Of a stretch of DNA of 64,000 nt, positions 62,856 to 64,000 are shown piece after piece (within the stretch, counting starts at the first letter, position 1; each line of letters opens with the position of its first letter). Location: positions 434,001-498,000 of the forward strand of contig NZ_CP104263.1 of NCBI RefSeq assembly GCF_025244825.1. The letters are read 5' to 3'. Made by a program: the position numbers and the translations under genes. This stretch comes from Arthrobacter jinronghuae (GTDB lineage: Bacteria; Actinomycetota; Actinomycetes; Actinomycetales; Micrococcaceae). The notes beneath the pieces were generated by a model. That model searched no databases and was not told the DNA's origin. It worked only from the letters and a program-made list of their open reading frames with translations.

Positions 62856-64000
62856 ATGTCTCTGGATGCCTTGCACGACCTCACCCTTACGGGCCCCAAC
62901 CTGCTGGTCGAGACAGCGCCGGAGGTATTAGCTGCCTATGCCACCGACCAGGGGCCGGTACTGGCCTATATAGAGCCGTTGGCCGTCGTCTGGCCCACCA
63001 GCGTGGCGGACGTGCAGCTGGTGCTGCGCTGGGCCTCTGCAACGGGCACCGCCGTGGTACCCCGCGGCGCCGGTACAGGAGTCTCGGGCGGGGCCCACGC
63101 TACGGGCGGATGCATCATCCTCTGCCTGGACCGAATGAACCGCATTCTGGAGATCAATGCGCAGGATGAAGTGGCCGTCGTCGAGCCCGGCATGATCAAC
63201 GCGGACCTGAACGCAGCGGCGGCGGCCCACGGGTTGATGTACGCGCCGGATCCCGCCAGCTACCTGACCTCAACGATCGGCGGGAATGTGGCCACTAACG
63301 CCGGCGGTCTCCGCTGCGCCAAGTACGGGGTTACCCGTGACTCCGTCCTGGCACTCGACGTCGTTTTGGCCGATGGCACCCTCATCAGCACTGGTCGGCG
63401 CACCTTCAAGGGAGTAGCCGGCTACGACCTCACCAGCCTCTTCACCGGGTCGGAAGGCACGCTGGGCATCATCGTCGGCATCACCGTACGGCTGAGGTAC
63501 CTTCCGGTGGAGATCCGAACCATTGCGGCCTTCTTCCCTGATTTTCCGACGGCGGCCGCGGGCGTGCTGGCCGTGGGTGCCGCCCGCGTACAGCCGGCCA
63601 TTATGGAGCTGCTGGACGGTGCCACCCTGACCGCCCTGGACGAAGCCCACGGCAGCGACCTTCGTGCCCGTGGTGACGCGCTGCTACTGATCCAGACGGA
63701 TGGTTTCGGTGCCGGAGCCGAGGCCGACGTCGTACGCAGCGTGCTCAGTGAACTGGGTGGAACGGTGAGTACGGAAGGGGCGGCCGAGGCCGAACGGCTG
63801 GTTGAACTGCGCCGGCACAGCCGCGGAGACGCGGTGCCGGACCAGCTGCGCGTGGGGGAGGATGTCGCCGTCCCCCGCTCCGCGCTGGTGCGGTATGTCG
63901 CGGAGCTGGAACGGATGGCGAGGCAGTACCGGGTCAACCTCAAGGTGGTGGCCCATGCCGGCGACGGCAACCTGCACCCTACCTTTTGGGTGCAGGCTGC
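62856..64000 (+). CDS. FAD-linked oxidase, GlcD/D-lactate dehydrogenase type (3' end outside window)
   Basis: The frame opens at ATG 62856 and runs off the right edge with no stop, so the C-terminus is missing. The first 381 residues show the FAD-binding (FAD_binding_4) domain: a PRGAGTGVSGGA loop that holds the flavin, IGGNVATNAGGLRCAKYGVT, and TGSEGTLGIIVGITVRL. The later part (VAHAGDGNLHPTFWV) is the start of the conserved C-terminal His motif of FAD-oxidase_C enzymes. Substrate is probably a 2-hydroxy acid such as glycolate or D-lactate; which one cannot be told. The promoter overlaps the previous stop codon. Confidence 0.88.
   Translation, partial: MSLDALHDLTLTGPNLLVETAPEVLAAYATDQGPVLAYIEPLAVVWPTSVADVQLVLRWASATGTAVVPRGAGTGVSGGAHATGGCIILCLDRMNRILEINAQDEVAVVEPGMINADLNAAAAAHGLMYAPDPASYLTSTIGGNVATNAGGLRCAKYGVTRDSVLALDVVLADGTLISTGRRTFKGVAGYDLTSLFTGSEGTLGIIVGITVRLRYLPVEIRTIAAFFPDFPTAAAGVLAVGAARVQPAIMELLDGATLTALDEAHGSDLRARGDALLLIQTDGFGAGAEADVVRSVLSELGGTVSTEGAAEAERLVELRRHSRGDAVPDQLRVGEDVAVPRSALVRYVAELERMARQYRVNLKVVAHAGDGNLHPTFWVQA

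Overview
The window looks like a chromosomal stretch from a motile, high-GC actinobacterium, most likely a member of the Micrococcaceae close to Arthrobacter sensu lato. I base this on the rRNA sequences, the carD-ispD-ispF-cysS-rlmB gene order, phoU/senX3-regX3, a DUF2516 protein, the GlgE pathway, 16S-23S spacers without tRNA genes, and many starts that look leaderless. The species is inferred, not proven.

Region 1 (1-19025) is one long flagellar cluster on the + strand: fliF (cut by the left edge), fliG, fliH, fliI, fliJ, an NlpC/P60 peptidoglycan hydrolase, fliK, flgD, flgE, then a terminator, then flbD, motA, motB, fliM, fliN, fliO, fliP, fliQ, fliR, flhB, flhA, an FlhF-like gene and csrA. 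Most genes overlap by 1-4 bases. Together they encode the MS ring and switch, the type III export gate and ATPase, hook assembly and length control, and the stator. No flagellin or chemotaxis gene lies in the window.

Region 2 (19026-30540) is housekeeping: a small Cys/His protein, tRNA-Thr(CGU), a secreted S33-family (TAP-like) peptidase lipoprotein, holB-tmk, a trans-sulfuration enzyme, a DUF2516 protein, a methyltransferase, gpmA, phoU divergent from senX3-regX3, and a lipoprotein. The phoU-senX3 gap holds an 11-bp direct-repeat array that resembles a PHO box.

Region 3 (30785-35164) is carD, ispD, ispF, cysS and rlmB. Region 4 (35199-47866) carries alpha-glucan and trehalose metabolism: glgX, glgP (opposite strand), glgE, treS, and a single 1237-codon frame that joins maltokinase to GlgB. 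It holds all the steps from trehalose through maltose and maltose-1-phosphate to branched glucan, plus two glucan-degrading enzymes.

Region 5 (47867-62288) holds two tandem, same-direction 16S-23S-5S operons, near-identical 5.8-kb direct repeats. Each has its own promoter. Between them sits one gene for a thioester-domain, LPXTG-anchored surface protein. Region 6 (62355-64000) has an SRPBCC-like gene and a GlcD-type FAD oxidase cut by the right edge.

The observations I rate highest are the maltokinase-GlgB fusion with an internal start, the surface protein trapped between recombination-prone rrn repeats, a terminator-like hairpin in both rrn leaders, thirteen start codons placed 6-7 bases after a TANNNT element, the PHO-box-like array, and an FlhF homologue without a P-loop.
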